Origin: an uncultured Ruminococcus sp.
Lineage (GTDB): Bacteria > Bacillota > Clostridia > Oscillospirales > Acutalibacteraceae
Direction of reading: 5' to 3'
Assembly (NCBI GenBank): GCA_902765625.1
Contig: CACXAO010000013.1
Span: 1-44,775, forward strand
Length of the DNA stretch: 44,775 bases
The translations under genes and the position numbers were made by a program. Positions 8,252-15,876 of this stretch are shown one piece after another; positions within the stretch are counted from its first letter, which is position 1; the number at the start of each line of letters is the position of its first letter. The notes under the pieces were generated by a model. That model saw only the letters and a list, made by a program, of their open reading frames with translations, ran no database searches and was not told the origin of the DNA.

Positions 8252-8280
8252 TTGACTTTGCAAAAATGTGATGTTATACT
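8252..8280 (+). promoter_or_regulatory. Promoter of the HEAT-like/GNAT pair
   Basis: TTGACT (8252-8257), a 17-base spacer and TATACT (8275-8280), 50 bases before the start at 8330. Confidence 0.75.
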
Positions 8281-8329
8281 GAATTACGTTACAGAAGGGT
8301 TATTGATTTAAAAAATATTGGGGGTAAAC

Positions 8330-8851
8330 ATGGACGCGTTTGAAATACTTAAAGACAAAGCCGTTAAAAAGCTCGAGGCGAGAAAGCTTATTGCGGACGC
8401 AATATCTGACGGCAGCTTTTCGCTTGACGATTTTTGCAGCAAAGCAGGCGGTCTGAACGACAAGCAGATCGCGACCTTTCTGGAAGCGGTCGAGAGCGTT
8501 TCGGGTCAGAAGGGAAGCTGCCTCGGCGTTGATTATCTGAGGTTTGCGGGACGCTACATCTTGTCCGAAAACAACTCCTGCAAGCGCGAAGCGTCGCGAA
8601 TCGCAGGCAACATGGCGGCTGATTATCCGGACGAGGTTGAATCTCTTATTGAACCTTTGCTGCAGAACACCAAAAACAGCGGTACCGTGGTTCGCTGGGG
8701 AAGCGCGTACGCGTTGTCGAGAATAATCGTTCTTGATCGGTACAAAACCGGAGGACTTGTCGGTACCGTCAAAGAAATATACGAAGCCGAGCAGGAAAAC
8801 GGCGTTAAAAACCAGTACGCAAAGGCGCTTAAAAAAATAAAGCGTTTATAA
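8330..8851 (+). CDS. HEAT-like helical repeat protein, function unknown
   Basis: This 173-residue soluble protein is predicted to be almost entirely alpha-helical. Its segments resemble degenerate HEAT/Armadillo repeats, for example CKREASRIAGNMAADYPDEVESLIEPLL and SGTVVRWGSAYALSRIIVL. Proteins of this shape serve as scaffolds, and some relatives are DNA glycosylases, but no catalytic residue pattern is apparent here. I chose the ATG at 8330 because GGGGGT at 8320-8325 is well placed; an in-frame TTG at 8318 lacks a ribosome site. The acetyltransferase gene follows after 17 bases, so the two are probably co-transcribed. Confidence 0.6.
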   Translation: MDAFEILKDKAVKKLEARKLIADAISDGSFSLDDFCSKAGGLNDKQIATFLEAVESVSGQKGSCLGVDYLRFAGRYILSENNSCKREASRIAGNMAADYPDEVESLIEPLLQNTKNSGTVVRWGSAYALSRIIVLDRYKTGGLVGTVKEIYEAEQENGVKNQYAKALKKIKRL

Positions 8852-8868
8852 TATAAGGAGTGACACTA

Positions 8869-9345
8869 ATGCAGCTTACCGTAAGAAGGGCGACAGAAAA
8901 AGATATCCCGAAAATACTCGATCTGCTTGTACAGGTCGATATGGTTCATCACCTCGGCAGACCCGATATCTTCATGGGACCGGCTACAAAGTACAACGAA
9001 GCGCAGCTGAAGGAGATAATCAAAAACGACCTTACTCCCGTTTTCGTCTGTGTTGATGAGAGCGACGTTCCGCTGGGTCATGCCTTTTGCATTCACAGGA
9101 GAATTGTGGGCGATTCGGTGCTTACCGATATCAAAACGCTTTATATCGACGACATCTGTGTTGACAGGGACGCGCGCGGCAGGCACGTCGGCAAAACGCT
9201 CTACGATGCGGTTATCGGCTATGCGCGCTCACAGAATTTTTATAACGTGACCCTCAACGTCTGGTCGTGCAATGAGTCGGCACTGAGGTTTTACGAGGCG
9301 ATGGGTCTTGTCCCTCAGAAAATCGGCATGGAAAAAATTCTTTGA
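8869..9345 (+). CDS. GNAT-family N-acetyltransferase
   Basis: The protein has 158 residues and a single GNAT fold. It begins with the typical LTVRRATEKDIPKILDLL strand-helix. The acetyl-CoA pyrophosphate loop is in DDICVDRDARGRHVGKTLYDAVIGYA (Arg-Gly-x-x-Val-Gly), and the C-terminal NVWSCNESALRFYEAMGLVPQKIGMEK carries the conserved Asn and Tyr region. It would transfer acetyl from acetyl-CoA to an amine; the substrate cannot be told from sequence. The ATG at 8869 follows TAAGGAG (8854-8860). The in-frame GTG at 8860 overlaps that site and is unlikely. Confidence 0.88.
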   Translation: MQLTVRRATEKDIPKILDLLVQVDMVHHLGRPDIFMGPATKYNEAQLKEIIKNDLTPVFVCVDESDVPLGHAFCIHRRIVGDSVLTDIKTLYIDDICVDRDARGRHVGKTLYDAVIGYARSQNFYNVTLNVWSCNESALRFYEAMGLVPQKIGMEKIL

Positions 9346-9355
9346 TTACTCAAGG

Positions 9356-9385
9356 CTCCGTGTTGCTTGCGCAGCGCGGAGTTTT
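9356..9385 (+). terminator. Terminator after the acetyltransferase gene
   Basis: CTCCGTG (9356-9362) pairs with CGCGGAG (9375-9381) with one G-U pair, followed by TTTT. Confidence 0.65.
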
Positions 9386-9420
9386 CGCAAAGCTCCCGGA
9401 AAACAGAAAAGGAGAGGCTT

Positions 9421-10338
9421 ATGTATTATCTGATAAAAGACACCCTTACCGAGGCGGGAAGGGATGAGATTAAAACCGGCGAATATCAGTTTGCGGCAGT
9501 GCTGACCTCGGCTGAGTGGGAGGCGCAAAAGGACAGCTTTGACATGGGTATCGATATCGAACCCGACCCGTCGGATATTCACTCAATTAAGGCTGAGGTC
9601 AACTACGATTCTCTGACGGGCAGTTTCTTTATTCCCGACAGGAATAATCTTTCGGGTGAAAGCGAAAAATTCACCTTTGCTCTCGACGAAAAGGGTATTG
9701 TATTTATCGACGACAGCGGTGCGGCTGAAAAAATAATCGCTCAGGTAAGAAGGTCAAAAAAATGGAGACTTCCGAGTCTCGAGAGATTCTTGTATGATTT
9801 TCTGGAGCAGATTGTCCGAAACGACCGCGAGCTGCTTGAGCAATACGACCGCGAGCTTGACGAAATAGAGCTTGGCATAATCAGCGAGAACGCCGGCGCT
9901 GATACAAACAGGGTAAACGAGATCCGCAGCGAGATCCGCGATCTGAGGGTTCACTACGAGCAACTTCTCGATTTCAGTCAGGAGCTTGAGGAGAACGAGA
10001 ACAGCTTCTTTAAGCACGAAAACCTCCGTTATTTCAGGCTGTTTTCAAACCGCATCGAGCGTCTGCGCGACACGACCGTGGCTATAGGCGACCACGCGGC
10101 TCAGATCCGCGATATCTACAAATCGCAGCTCGACATTAAGCAGAACAGGATAATGACGGTGCTGACGATCGTAACGACGGTATTTATGCCTCTCACGCTG
10201 ATAGCCGGATGGTACGGAATGAATTTTAAATTTATGCCGGAGCTGGATTCGCAGTGGGGTTACCCGGTTGTTATTATCGCGAGCGTGGTGATCGTGGCAG
10301 GCAGCCTGCTGTTTTTCAAAAAGAAGAAATGGCTGTGA
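9421..10338 (+). CDS. corA: CorA-family divalent cation transporter
   Basis: This 305-residue protein has the CorA layout. A large cytoplasmic alpha/beta and coiled-coil domain (about residues 1-240, with long charged helices such as DRELLEQYDRELDEIELGI) is followed by two C-terminal membrane helices. The signature GMN motif is present at the end of the first helix in LIAGWYGMNFKFMPEL, and the second helix ends in a basic tail. The family forms pentamers that conduct Mg2+ and sometimes Co2+, Ni2+ or Zn2+. The ATG at 9421 follows AAAGGAG; an upstream in-frame extension to 9367 overlaps the terminator and is not used. Confidence 0.92.
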   Translation: MYYLIKDTLTEAGRDEIKTGEYQFAAVLTSAEWEAQKDSFDMGIDIEPDPSDIHSIKAEVNYDSLTGSFFIPDRNNLSGESEKFTFALDEKGIVFIDDSGAAEKIIAQVRRSKKWRLPSLERFLYDFLEQIVRNDRELLEQYDRELDEIELGIISENAGADTNRVNEIRSEIRDLRVHYEQLLDFSQELEENENSFFKHENLRYFRLFSNRIERLRDTTVAIGDHAAQIRDIYKSQLDIKQNRIMTVLTIVTTVFMPLTLIAGWYGMNFKFMPELDSQWGYPVVIIASVVIVAGSLLFFKKKKWL

Positions 10339-10419
10339 TAATTATCCCTTTCAGCCAAGCGTTGTGTGAATATTGCATAACACGGTTCCTGTTTATAAAA
10401 ATTTGCATTGCGCAGCGTA

Positions 10420-10448
10420 TTGAGTTTTTGAGCAAACTGTTTTATAAT
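10420..10448 (+). promoter_or_regulatory. Promoter of the hemolysin III-family gene
   Basis: TTGAGT (10420-10425), a 17-base spacer and TATAAT (10443-10448), about 42 bases before the start. Confidence 0.75.
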
Positions 10449-10489
10449 AGTGTTAAAATATAATTTCCGAACTGAAAGAAAGGTTTTCT

Positions 10490-11140
10490 ATGGCTCAAAA
10501 AACAACTAAACGATATACGCTCGGCGAGGAGATTTTCAGCTCCGTGACCCACGGCGTAGGCGGCTTGCTCTCTATCGGCGGGACGGCGGTTCTGATCGTG
10601 TTGGCGGCAATCTACAGCGACGCGTGGTCTGTGGTCGGCTGCGCGATTTTCGGCGCCAGTCTGATTATCCTCTACTGCATGAGCACGCTCTACCACGCGA
10701 TCACCAATCCGAAGGCAAAGAGCTTTTTCAGAATAATGGATCACAACACGATCTTCTTTCTGATAGCAGGAACCTACACGCCGATTACGATCTCGATTCT
10801 ACGCGGCGCGATCGGCTGGGTGCTGTTCGGCGTTGTGTGGGGTGCGGCGGTGATCGGAATCGTGCTCAACTCCATTGACCTCGAAAAATTCCGCAAGCCG
10901 TCGGTTGTCTGCTACATTGCAATGGGATGGGTAATAATCTTCGCTATCCATCCTCTGCTGAAGGTTATGAACGCATGGAGCCTGTGGCTTCTGGTCGGCG
11001 GAGGAGTGTTCTACACGGTAGGCGTGATTTTTTACGCGATTAAAAAGATCAGGTATTTTCACTCGATCTGGCACATCTTCACCGTAGCCGGCAGCGTATG
11101 CCACTACTTCTCGGTTCTTATAGCCGTAATTAACAGATAA
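10490..11140 (+). CDS. Hemolysin III (YqfA/PAQR-like) family membrane protein
   Basis: The protein has 216 residues and seven hydrophobic helices. Conserved family residues are visible: EEIFSSVTHGVGG at the N terminus, STLYHAI after the second helix, RIMDHNTIFFLIAGTYTP (the Asp-His motif), and the C-terminal HSIWHIFTVAGSVCHYFS with paired histidines. In PAQR-type folds the His and Asp residues bind zinc and may form a hydrolase site within the membrane. Haemolytic activity is only established for a few members, so the name is historical. The gene is monocistronic, with its own promoter and terminator. Confidence 0.92.
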   Translation: MAQKTTKRYTLGEEIFSSVTHGVGGLLSIGGTAVLIVLAAIYSDAWSVVGCAIFGASLIILYCMSTLYHAITNPKAKSFFRIMDHNTIFFLIAGTYTPITISILRGAIGWVLFGVVWGAAVIGIVLNSIDLEKFRKPSVVCYIAMGWVIIFAIHPLLKVMNAWSLWLLVGGGVFYTVGVIFYAIKKIRYFHSIWHIFTVAGSVCHYFSVLIAVINR

Positions 11141-11152
11141 ACGAAAATAACA

Positions 11153-11178
11153 AAGGAGCTGTCGTTTGGCAGCTCCTT
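11153..11178 (+). terminator. Hairpin between convergent genes
   Basis: AAGGAGCTG (11153-11161) and CAGCTCCTT (11170-11178) pair perfectly around an 8-base loop. The T content after it is modest. It lies between the hemolysin III gene and the convergent amidohydrolase gene. Confidence 0.7.
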
Positions 11179-11198
11179 GTCGTTTATTTGCGTGCGGC

Positions 11199-13154
11199 TC
11201 ATTCGAAGTCGAGCTTCTTGAGCTGCCACATTACTTTTTCCTTATTGCCTTTTTTCTCGCCGCTCTGAACAAGCATACCGGTTTCTTTGTCGACCCAGTA
11301 AATACCCGTCCATGCCCACGAGAACATCGTCAGCACCATGCTGAGCTTTGTGCATGAGTAGGTTTTGCCGTTTACGGTGATATCCTCTGCGCCGACCTTC
11401 TTTGCGCCGAACTCGCCGAGCGACATAGCGCCCATGTTGTTGCCGGTGCCGATTGAGTAGAACAGGATTTCGTCGAGCTTAGACGCCGCGAACGCCGGCA
11501 GGCACATATCCATCATCTGGTACCACAAGCCTTCGCTGATGCTGAAGCTCTTGTCCTGCTCCTTGCCTTTGAAGGTGCCGGTCAGGGTGATCGTGTCGTT
11601 TTCTCTTACCGAGGTCACGTCAGTGTTGTCAGACGGACGGAGATAATGCCACTTTGTCGCGGATAAATTGCGGTCTGCGGTGAAGGTTTCCTCAGACCAC
11701 TTTTCTCCGCCGTGGGTGGTGGTCTGGGTAATTACAAATTCGTTTTCCGCGTTCGAATAGTTTATGGTGCGGCTCTCCTTGCCGTCGGCGCTTACGTACT
11801 CGGCTGAGGTCAGACCCTCGGGATAGGTGAAATCGGGGATCTCAAAGGACTGAATGACCTTCTGCGAATATACGAGCTTGCCCTTGAGGAATACCTTGTC
11901 TATCAGGCTGATGTTTGCGATATTTTCGGCGGGATTCTTGTCGAGCAGAATCAGATCAGCCTCCATGCCTTCCTTGACCTGACCCTTTCTGTCGGCAATT
12001 CCGAGGTGCTCGGCGCCGTTTTTGGTTGCGAGTACGATCGCCTGCATCGGGGTGAGTCCTGCCTCTACATAATAACCAAGCTCGGTATGTTCAACCACGC
12101 CGGTCATGGTCTCAAACATATTGTCAGTGCCCATCGCAATCGGAATGCCCGCGTCGTAGATCACCTTGAGGTTGTGCATGCTGTGAACCATTCTGGTCTT
12201 TTCTTTTTCGTAGTTCATAGCGTTGACGGTCGGAACAAAGCGCGCGCCGGATTTCTTCCAGAGCTCAAGAATCGGGTCGTCAGGCTCGATATCCCTGTCG
12301 AGAATACCGTGCTCGATTCCGTAGATACCTGCTTCCAAAAGCTCCTTGACGTCGTCGTACTTGAACACGTGGGCGGTGGAATAAAGTCCGTTTTCTTTGC
12401 CCTCGCGGATGATCTGCTGCATGAGGGACTTGTCGATCTTATTGATTGTGAGCTTGTTGTCGAAATACCAGAAGTCGCCGCCCTGATAGGTGAATTTCAG
12501 GAAGTCAACGCCGGCTTCCTTGAGCTCCTTGATACCTGCCGAAACCTGTTCGGGAGTGGTGACCTCGATCGACATTTCGCTTCTTGCCCACGGGCTGTTG
12601 CTGCCGAGGGTGTTGGCAGGATGTCCGTCGGGAGCGGTGAAGTTGGGACCTACCACAAGCAGCTCGGGACCCGTGATCTCGCCTGTTCTGAGCTTTTCGC
12701 GCAGCTTGTAGATAAAGTGCTTGGGAGCGTCAAGATCCTTGATCGTCGTGATACCGTAGGGGAGAACGCTGTCCTTGAAAATCTGCGGCATTTTCTCGTT
12801 GAGGAAGATGTCGCTCTCTTCTTCGTTGCGGCAGTTGAAGCCGCCCTGAATATGGATGTGGCTGTCGATAAGACCGGGCATGAGGGTCTTGTCGGTGCCG
12901 TCGATGATCTGAACGTTTTTCTTTTCAATCGGAACGTCTGAAATTTCCTCAAGCCTGCCGCCCTTGATGTGGACGTACTGATTAAAAGCCTCGGTTCCGT
13001 CGCCGACGATAATGTGGACGTTGCTGATTATGTACTCGTCCTTCTTGTTTTTCTTGGGACGGGTGAGAAACTTGATTGCGAGAAAAACTAAAATCGAGGC
13101 TCCGAGAACCATCTGAATAAATCCGATAAGCGGAATGCCGAATACACTGGGCAT
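11199..13154 (-). CDS. Membrane-anchored amidohydrolase family protein
   Basis: The 651-residue protein begins with a membrane anchor (residues 7-29, IPLIGFIQMVLGASILVFLAIKF) followed by a basic stretch. An amidohydrolase TIM-barrel follows. The metal-binding GLIDSHIHIQGG carries His99 and His101. Further candidates for metal or catalytic positions are the lysine in FLKFTYQGG, the histidines in STAHVFKYDD and GIEHGILD, and the aspartate in GTDNMFE. Residues from about 430 (PAENIANISLIDKVFLKGKLVYS) restore the composite beta-sandwich, and a C-terminal domain of about 190 residues is unassigned. Closest in layout to imidazolonepropionase/prolidase-type hydrolases. It is the second gene after the AbrB-like regulator and probably co-transcribed with it. 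Confidence 0.85.
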   Translation of the reverse strand: MPSVFGIPLIGFIQMVLGASILVFLAIKFLTRPKKNKKDEYIISNVHIIVGDGTEAFNQYVHIKGGRLEEISDVPIEKKNVQIIDGTDKTLMPGLIDSHIHIQGGFNCRNEEESDIFLNEKMPQIFKDSVLPYGITTIKDLDAPKHFIYKLREKLRTGEITGPELLVVGPNFTAPDGHPANTLGSNSPWARSEMSIEVTTPEQVSAGIKELKEAGVDFLKFTYQGGDFWYFDNKLTINKIDKSLMQQIIREGKENGLYSTAHVFKYDDVKELLEAGIYGIEHGILDRDIEPDDPILELWKKSGARFVPTVNAMNYEKEKTRMVHSMHNLKVIYDAGIPIAMGTDNMFETMTGVVEHTELGYYVEAGLTPMQAIVLATKNGAEHLGIADRKGQVKEGMEADLILLDKNPAENIANISLIDKVFLKGKLVYSQKVIQSFEIPDFTYPEGLTSAEYVSADGKESRTINYSNAENEFVITQTTTHGGEKWSEETFTADRNLSATKWHYLRPSDNTDVTSVRENDTITLTGTFKGKEQDKSFSISEGLWYQMMDMCLPAFAASKLDEILFYSIGTGNNMGAMSLGEFGAKKVGAEDITVNGKTYSCTKLSMVLTMFSWAWTGIYWVDKETGMLVQSGEKKGNKEKVMWQLKKLDFE

Positions 13155-13172
13155 TGCAAATACACTCCTTTG

Positions 13173-13373
13173 CTAATTTTCAAATATTTTGCCAATAAAA
13201 TCGGAGAATTGGGCTTTGGGAGGTATCGCCATTCCCTTTGTCCTGTCGGCCAGAATAATCAGGGAGTCGCCGGGATTGATGTCAAAAACCTCTCGTGCTT
13301 CCTTTGGCAGAACAATCTGCCCTTTTGTACCCACGGTAACAGTCCATGCGTACTTTCCTTCAGGCTTCGCCAT
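13173..13373 (-). CDS. AbrB/MazE/SpoVT-type DNA-binding protein
   Basis: This 66-residue protein carries a swapped-hairpin AbrB domain (YAWTVTVGTKGQIVLPKEAREVFDINPGDSLIILAD), the family hallmark being the GQIVLPKEAR turn followed by the GD loop. These proteins dimerise to bind DNA as transition-state regulators or antitoxins. No toxin gene is adjacent, so a transcription regulator is favoured. The start at 13373 (M-A-K-P-E-G) follows AAAGG on the minus strand; upstream in-frame ATGs are poorly placed. The amidohydrolase gene starts 18 bases after its stop, suggesting an operon. Confidence 0.88.
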   Translation of the reverse strand: MAKPEGKYAWTVTVGTKGQIVLPKEAREVFDINPGDSLIILADRTKGMAIPPKAQFSDFIGKIFEN

Positions 13374-13404
13374 TTCTGTCATCCTTTCCGAAAAGTTATA
13401 CAAA

Positions 13405-13450
13405 TCATACTTTTCATACTTATTCTACCGTGTAGATTCACGCTTGTCAA
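13405..13450 (-). promoter_or_regulatory. Promoter with a direct-repeat operator for the AbrB-amidohydrolase operon
   Basis: On the minus strand TTGACA (13450-13445) and TAGAAT (13427-13422) are 17 bases apart, close to consensus. Just downstream, over the expected start site, a 7-base sequence (plus strand TCATACT) occurs twice, at 13405-13411 and 13414-13420. This is a good candidate site for autoregulation by the AbrB-like protein. Confidence 0.75.
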
Positions 13451-13588
13451 TATATTTTCAAAAAATTTTTGTTTTTTAAAATTGTTAAGGTTTTTTTAAG
13501 GATAAGGGTTTAAATTACAGTCAAACAAAGATAATTACTCAGATAACTCCTAAATGTTTTTTTCATAAATTCTCTCCTTTTTGAAAAG

Positions 13589-13614
13589 TGCGGCTGTGGT
13601 TGAGCCGCATTTTT
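13589..13614. terminator. Isolated hairpin terminator
   Basis: TGCGGCT (13589-13595) and AGCCGCA (13603-13609) form a 7-bp stem followed by T5. No gene ends just upstream on the plus strand. It may end a small transcript from the 13451-13588 gap or block read-through. The rest of that gap is AT-rich without features. Confidence 0.55.
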
Positions 13615-13650
13615 CATTTTAAACCGTCTTTATACCCCGTCAAAACGCTA

Positions 13651-13679
13651 GTGACTTTTTGCGCAGGTTGTGATATAAT
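13651..13679 (+). promoter_or_regulatory. Promoter of the first two-component pair
   Basis: GTGACT (13651-13656), a 17-base spacer and TATAAT (13674-13679), with TG at 13671-13672 giving an extended -10. Confidence 0.7.
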
Positions 13680-13701
13680 CATACCAAAGAGGTGAGAGAC
13701 T

Positions 13702-15116
13702 GTGACGGAACTGATAGAACGAGTCGGACTGCCGATGTTTATCCAGCTGATAATTGAAGTCTGGAACGAGCTGATTTTGCTTATGCTGACCGGCGTAATG
13801 CTGGTAGGTAAATCGCAGGATAAGCACAACGAGCTTATGAGCAAAACGAAGATACCGCTTACAAACGAGCTGATAATTTTCTATCTGGCAGCGTTTTTTA
13901 TAATATGTTTGACATTATCACCCGCAGTTTAGGCAACGTTCCCTCGTCTGAATATTTGTACAAAACGTGTGTTTTTATGTACTACGCGGTCGGAGGCTTT
14001 CAGACGCTGTTGCTTCTTGAGGTAATAAAAAAGTATGTCGCCGAAAAAGCTCACAATGAATTGCTGAAAAAATGTATTATCGGGGTTCAGCTTCTGAATA
14101 TCGCAAATTATCTTTTGCTTATCGCTACTCCGTTCACCGAAACGATTTACTCTATTGACGAAAACAATACATATGTCCGTGCGTGGGGCTATTATATCTG
14201 GCAGGGAGTTACCATAGCGTCGTTTGTATTCATTCTCGTTGTTCTGCTTGCTCAGCGGAAGAACGTGGATAAATATATCAAACACGTTTTTATAGTTGCG
14301 GCGATTGTTCCCGTATTCGGAATCACCGGCGGTTTGTTTGTGTCTAAGGTCAGTCTCAATAATATCATGGTAACCCTTTCGGCGCTTCTGATATACATGA
14401 TTTACGAGAGAAACAAGACCGAGATTACCGTTCAAAACGCCTACGAGCTTGAAAAAACGCGGGTTGAGCTGATAGAAAAGCAGCTTGTCATCGAGCAGAA
14501 CAAGCAGGAGCTGCAGGAAAATAAAATCAGACTGCTCGTAGCGCAGATACAGCCGCACTTTATCTTTAATTCGCTTATGGCGCTGCAGGCAAAATGCACC
14601 GATAATCCGGAGCTGTACAACGGCATAAACAGCTTTGGCAAATACCTCCGAGCCAATTTTGAGGCGATGACGGACAATGATCTTATTCCGTTCACCGACG
14701 AGCTGAAAAACATCAAGGCGTACGTCCAGCTTGAGATGATGAACTACGGCGACAAGCTGCGCGTCGAATACGATATTGAGCTTGACCAGTTTATGCTGCC
14801 TGCGTTCTGTGTTGAGCCTTTGGTGGAGAACGCCATCCGCTACGGAGTGGGAACATACGAAAAGGGCGGTTTGGTTCAGATAATGGTGCGCGACGAACCC
14901 GACTGCATTCAGATCGAGGTCAAGGACGACGGCTCAGGAGGCAACAGGCTGACCGACGCGCAGGAGGGCCGCAAAAGCATCGGATTGGAGAACGTGCGGC
15001 TCAGGCTGAAAGCTCTCGATATGGGCGAGCTGAGCGTTTCGCAGGACGAAAGCGGAACAAGCGCGGTGATCCGACTGAAATACATGGAGGAAAACAGTGA
15101 GAACGATTACGATTGA
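13702..15116 (+). pseudogene. LytS-like sensor histidine kinase, interrupted by a single-base frameshift
   Basis: Two overlapping reading frames together encode one sensor kinase. The first (13702-13932) starts at GTG with AGAGGTGAG upstream and encodes two membrane helices ending in NELIIFYLAAFF. The second (from about 13896) continues YNMFDIITRSLGNV, then five more helices, a coiled coil (14450-14530) and a HisKA_7TM-type kinase. The H box is QIQPHFIFNSL (His near 14556), followed by the ATP-binding boxes VEPLVENAIRYGVG, VKDDGSGG and GLENVRLRL. The switch falls in the T6 run 13894-13899; a seventh T would give one continuous protein. The ATG at 13905 has no ribosome site, so an independent start is unlikely. 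It overlaps the response regulator by 20 bases. Confidence 0.8.
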
Positions 15117-15804
15117 CGACAATCCCTCAATACTTAATCTGATGAAGTATATTATGAACAAGATCGACCCTTCGGGCAGCCATTTCTTCGTTTCCTCGGC
15201 TGAGGAGGGTTTCGCGCTGATTGAGAAAGAGGATATAAGGATAGTATTTCTCGATATTGAAATGCCGAACGTCTCGGGCGACGAGGCGGCAAAATATCTT
15301 ATAACAAAATACCGTAAAATAGACGTTATTTTCATCACGGGACATATGGAGTACGCGATGACTGCGCACAGGCTTCACTGCAGCAGCTTTATCACGAAGC
15401 CCTTTGACGAGGACGATATCCTTGAGGCGCTCAGATGGCTGAGAAATCCTGCTGAGTCGGGGGCTTTGATCAAGGTAAGGTGCAAAGGGCATTTCGCGAT
15501 TTTCGCGGGCGACAAGCCGTTTCGATTTGACAGAAAGCTCACAACTGAGCTGTTTGCATATCTTGTCTACAAAAACGGCGCGTTTGCCACAAACGGCGAG
15601 ATCATCGCGGTTTTCTGGGACGGCAATATCGAAAAGCAGGCGCTGCTGAGGAAGTACATCAAGGACATGCGCGACTGCTTTTCGAGGATCGGCGCCGAGA
15701 AGGTGCTGATCAAGATGAAGGGCGGCATCGGCGTAAATATGTCTGAAATCGAGCTGGACGGCGACCCCTCGCTGCTCGCCGAGCAGTTCGGATGGCTGGT
15801 GTAG
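15097..15804 (+). CDS. Response regulator, receiver plus winged-helix (SARP-like) output
   Basis: The protein has 235 residues. Residues 1-117 are a receiver domain with the acidic pair Asp7/Asp8, phospho-acceptor Asp53 in FLDIEMP, Thr81 and Lys101. Residues about 125-225 form a winged helix related to OmpR/SARP output domains (IKVRCKGHFAIFAGDKPFRFDRKLTTELFAYLVYKNG...). LytS-type kinases more often pair with LytTR regulators, so this pairing is a distinct subfamily. The ATG lies inside the kinase gene (20-base overlap), so translation is probably coupled. If the kinase upstream is truly broken, this regulator may be driven by another kinase or be inactive. Confidence 0.85.
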   Translation: MRTITIDDNPSILNLMKYIMNKIDPSGSHFFVSSAEEGFALIEKEDIRIVFLDIEMPNVSGDEAAKYLITKYRKIDVIFITGHMEYAMTAHRLHCSSFITKPFDEDDILEALRWLRNPAESGALIKVRCKGHFAIFAGDKPFRFDRKLTTELFAYLVYKNGAFATNGEIIAVFWDGNIEKQALLRKYIKDMRDCFSRIGAEKVLIKMKGGIGVNMSEIELDGDPSLLAEQFGWLV

Positions 15805-15876
15805 TAAAAGCTTTGGCGAGTAAGTTTGGAACAGATAAATTTTTTGCAGTAGTTTTTTGGAGGGAAGTGATCGGAT

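Noticed and set aside
12006-12941. Open frame of 311 codons on the plus strand
   Set aside because: Antisense to the amidohydrolase TIM barrel, which has clear family motifs; no ribosome site or recognisable domain.
13890-13910. Programmed -1 ribosomal frameshifting in the first kinase gene
   Set aside because: The heptamer is G-TTT-TTT, which does not allow proper re-pairing of both tRNAs, and no downstream pseudoknot is evident.
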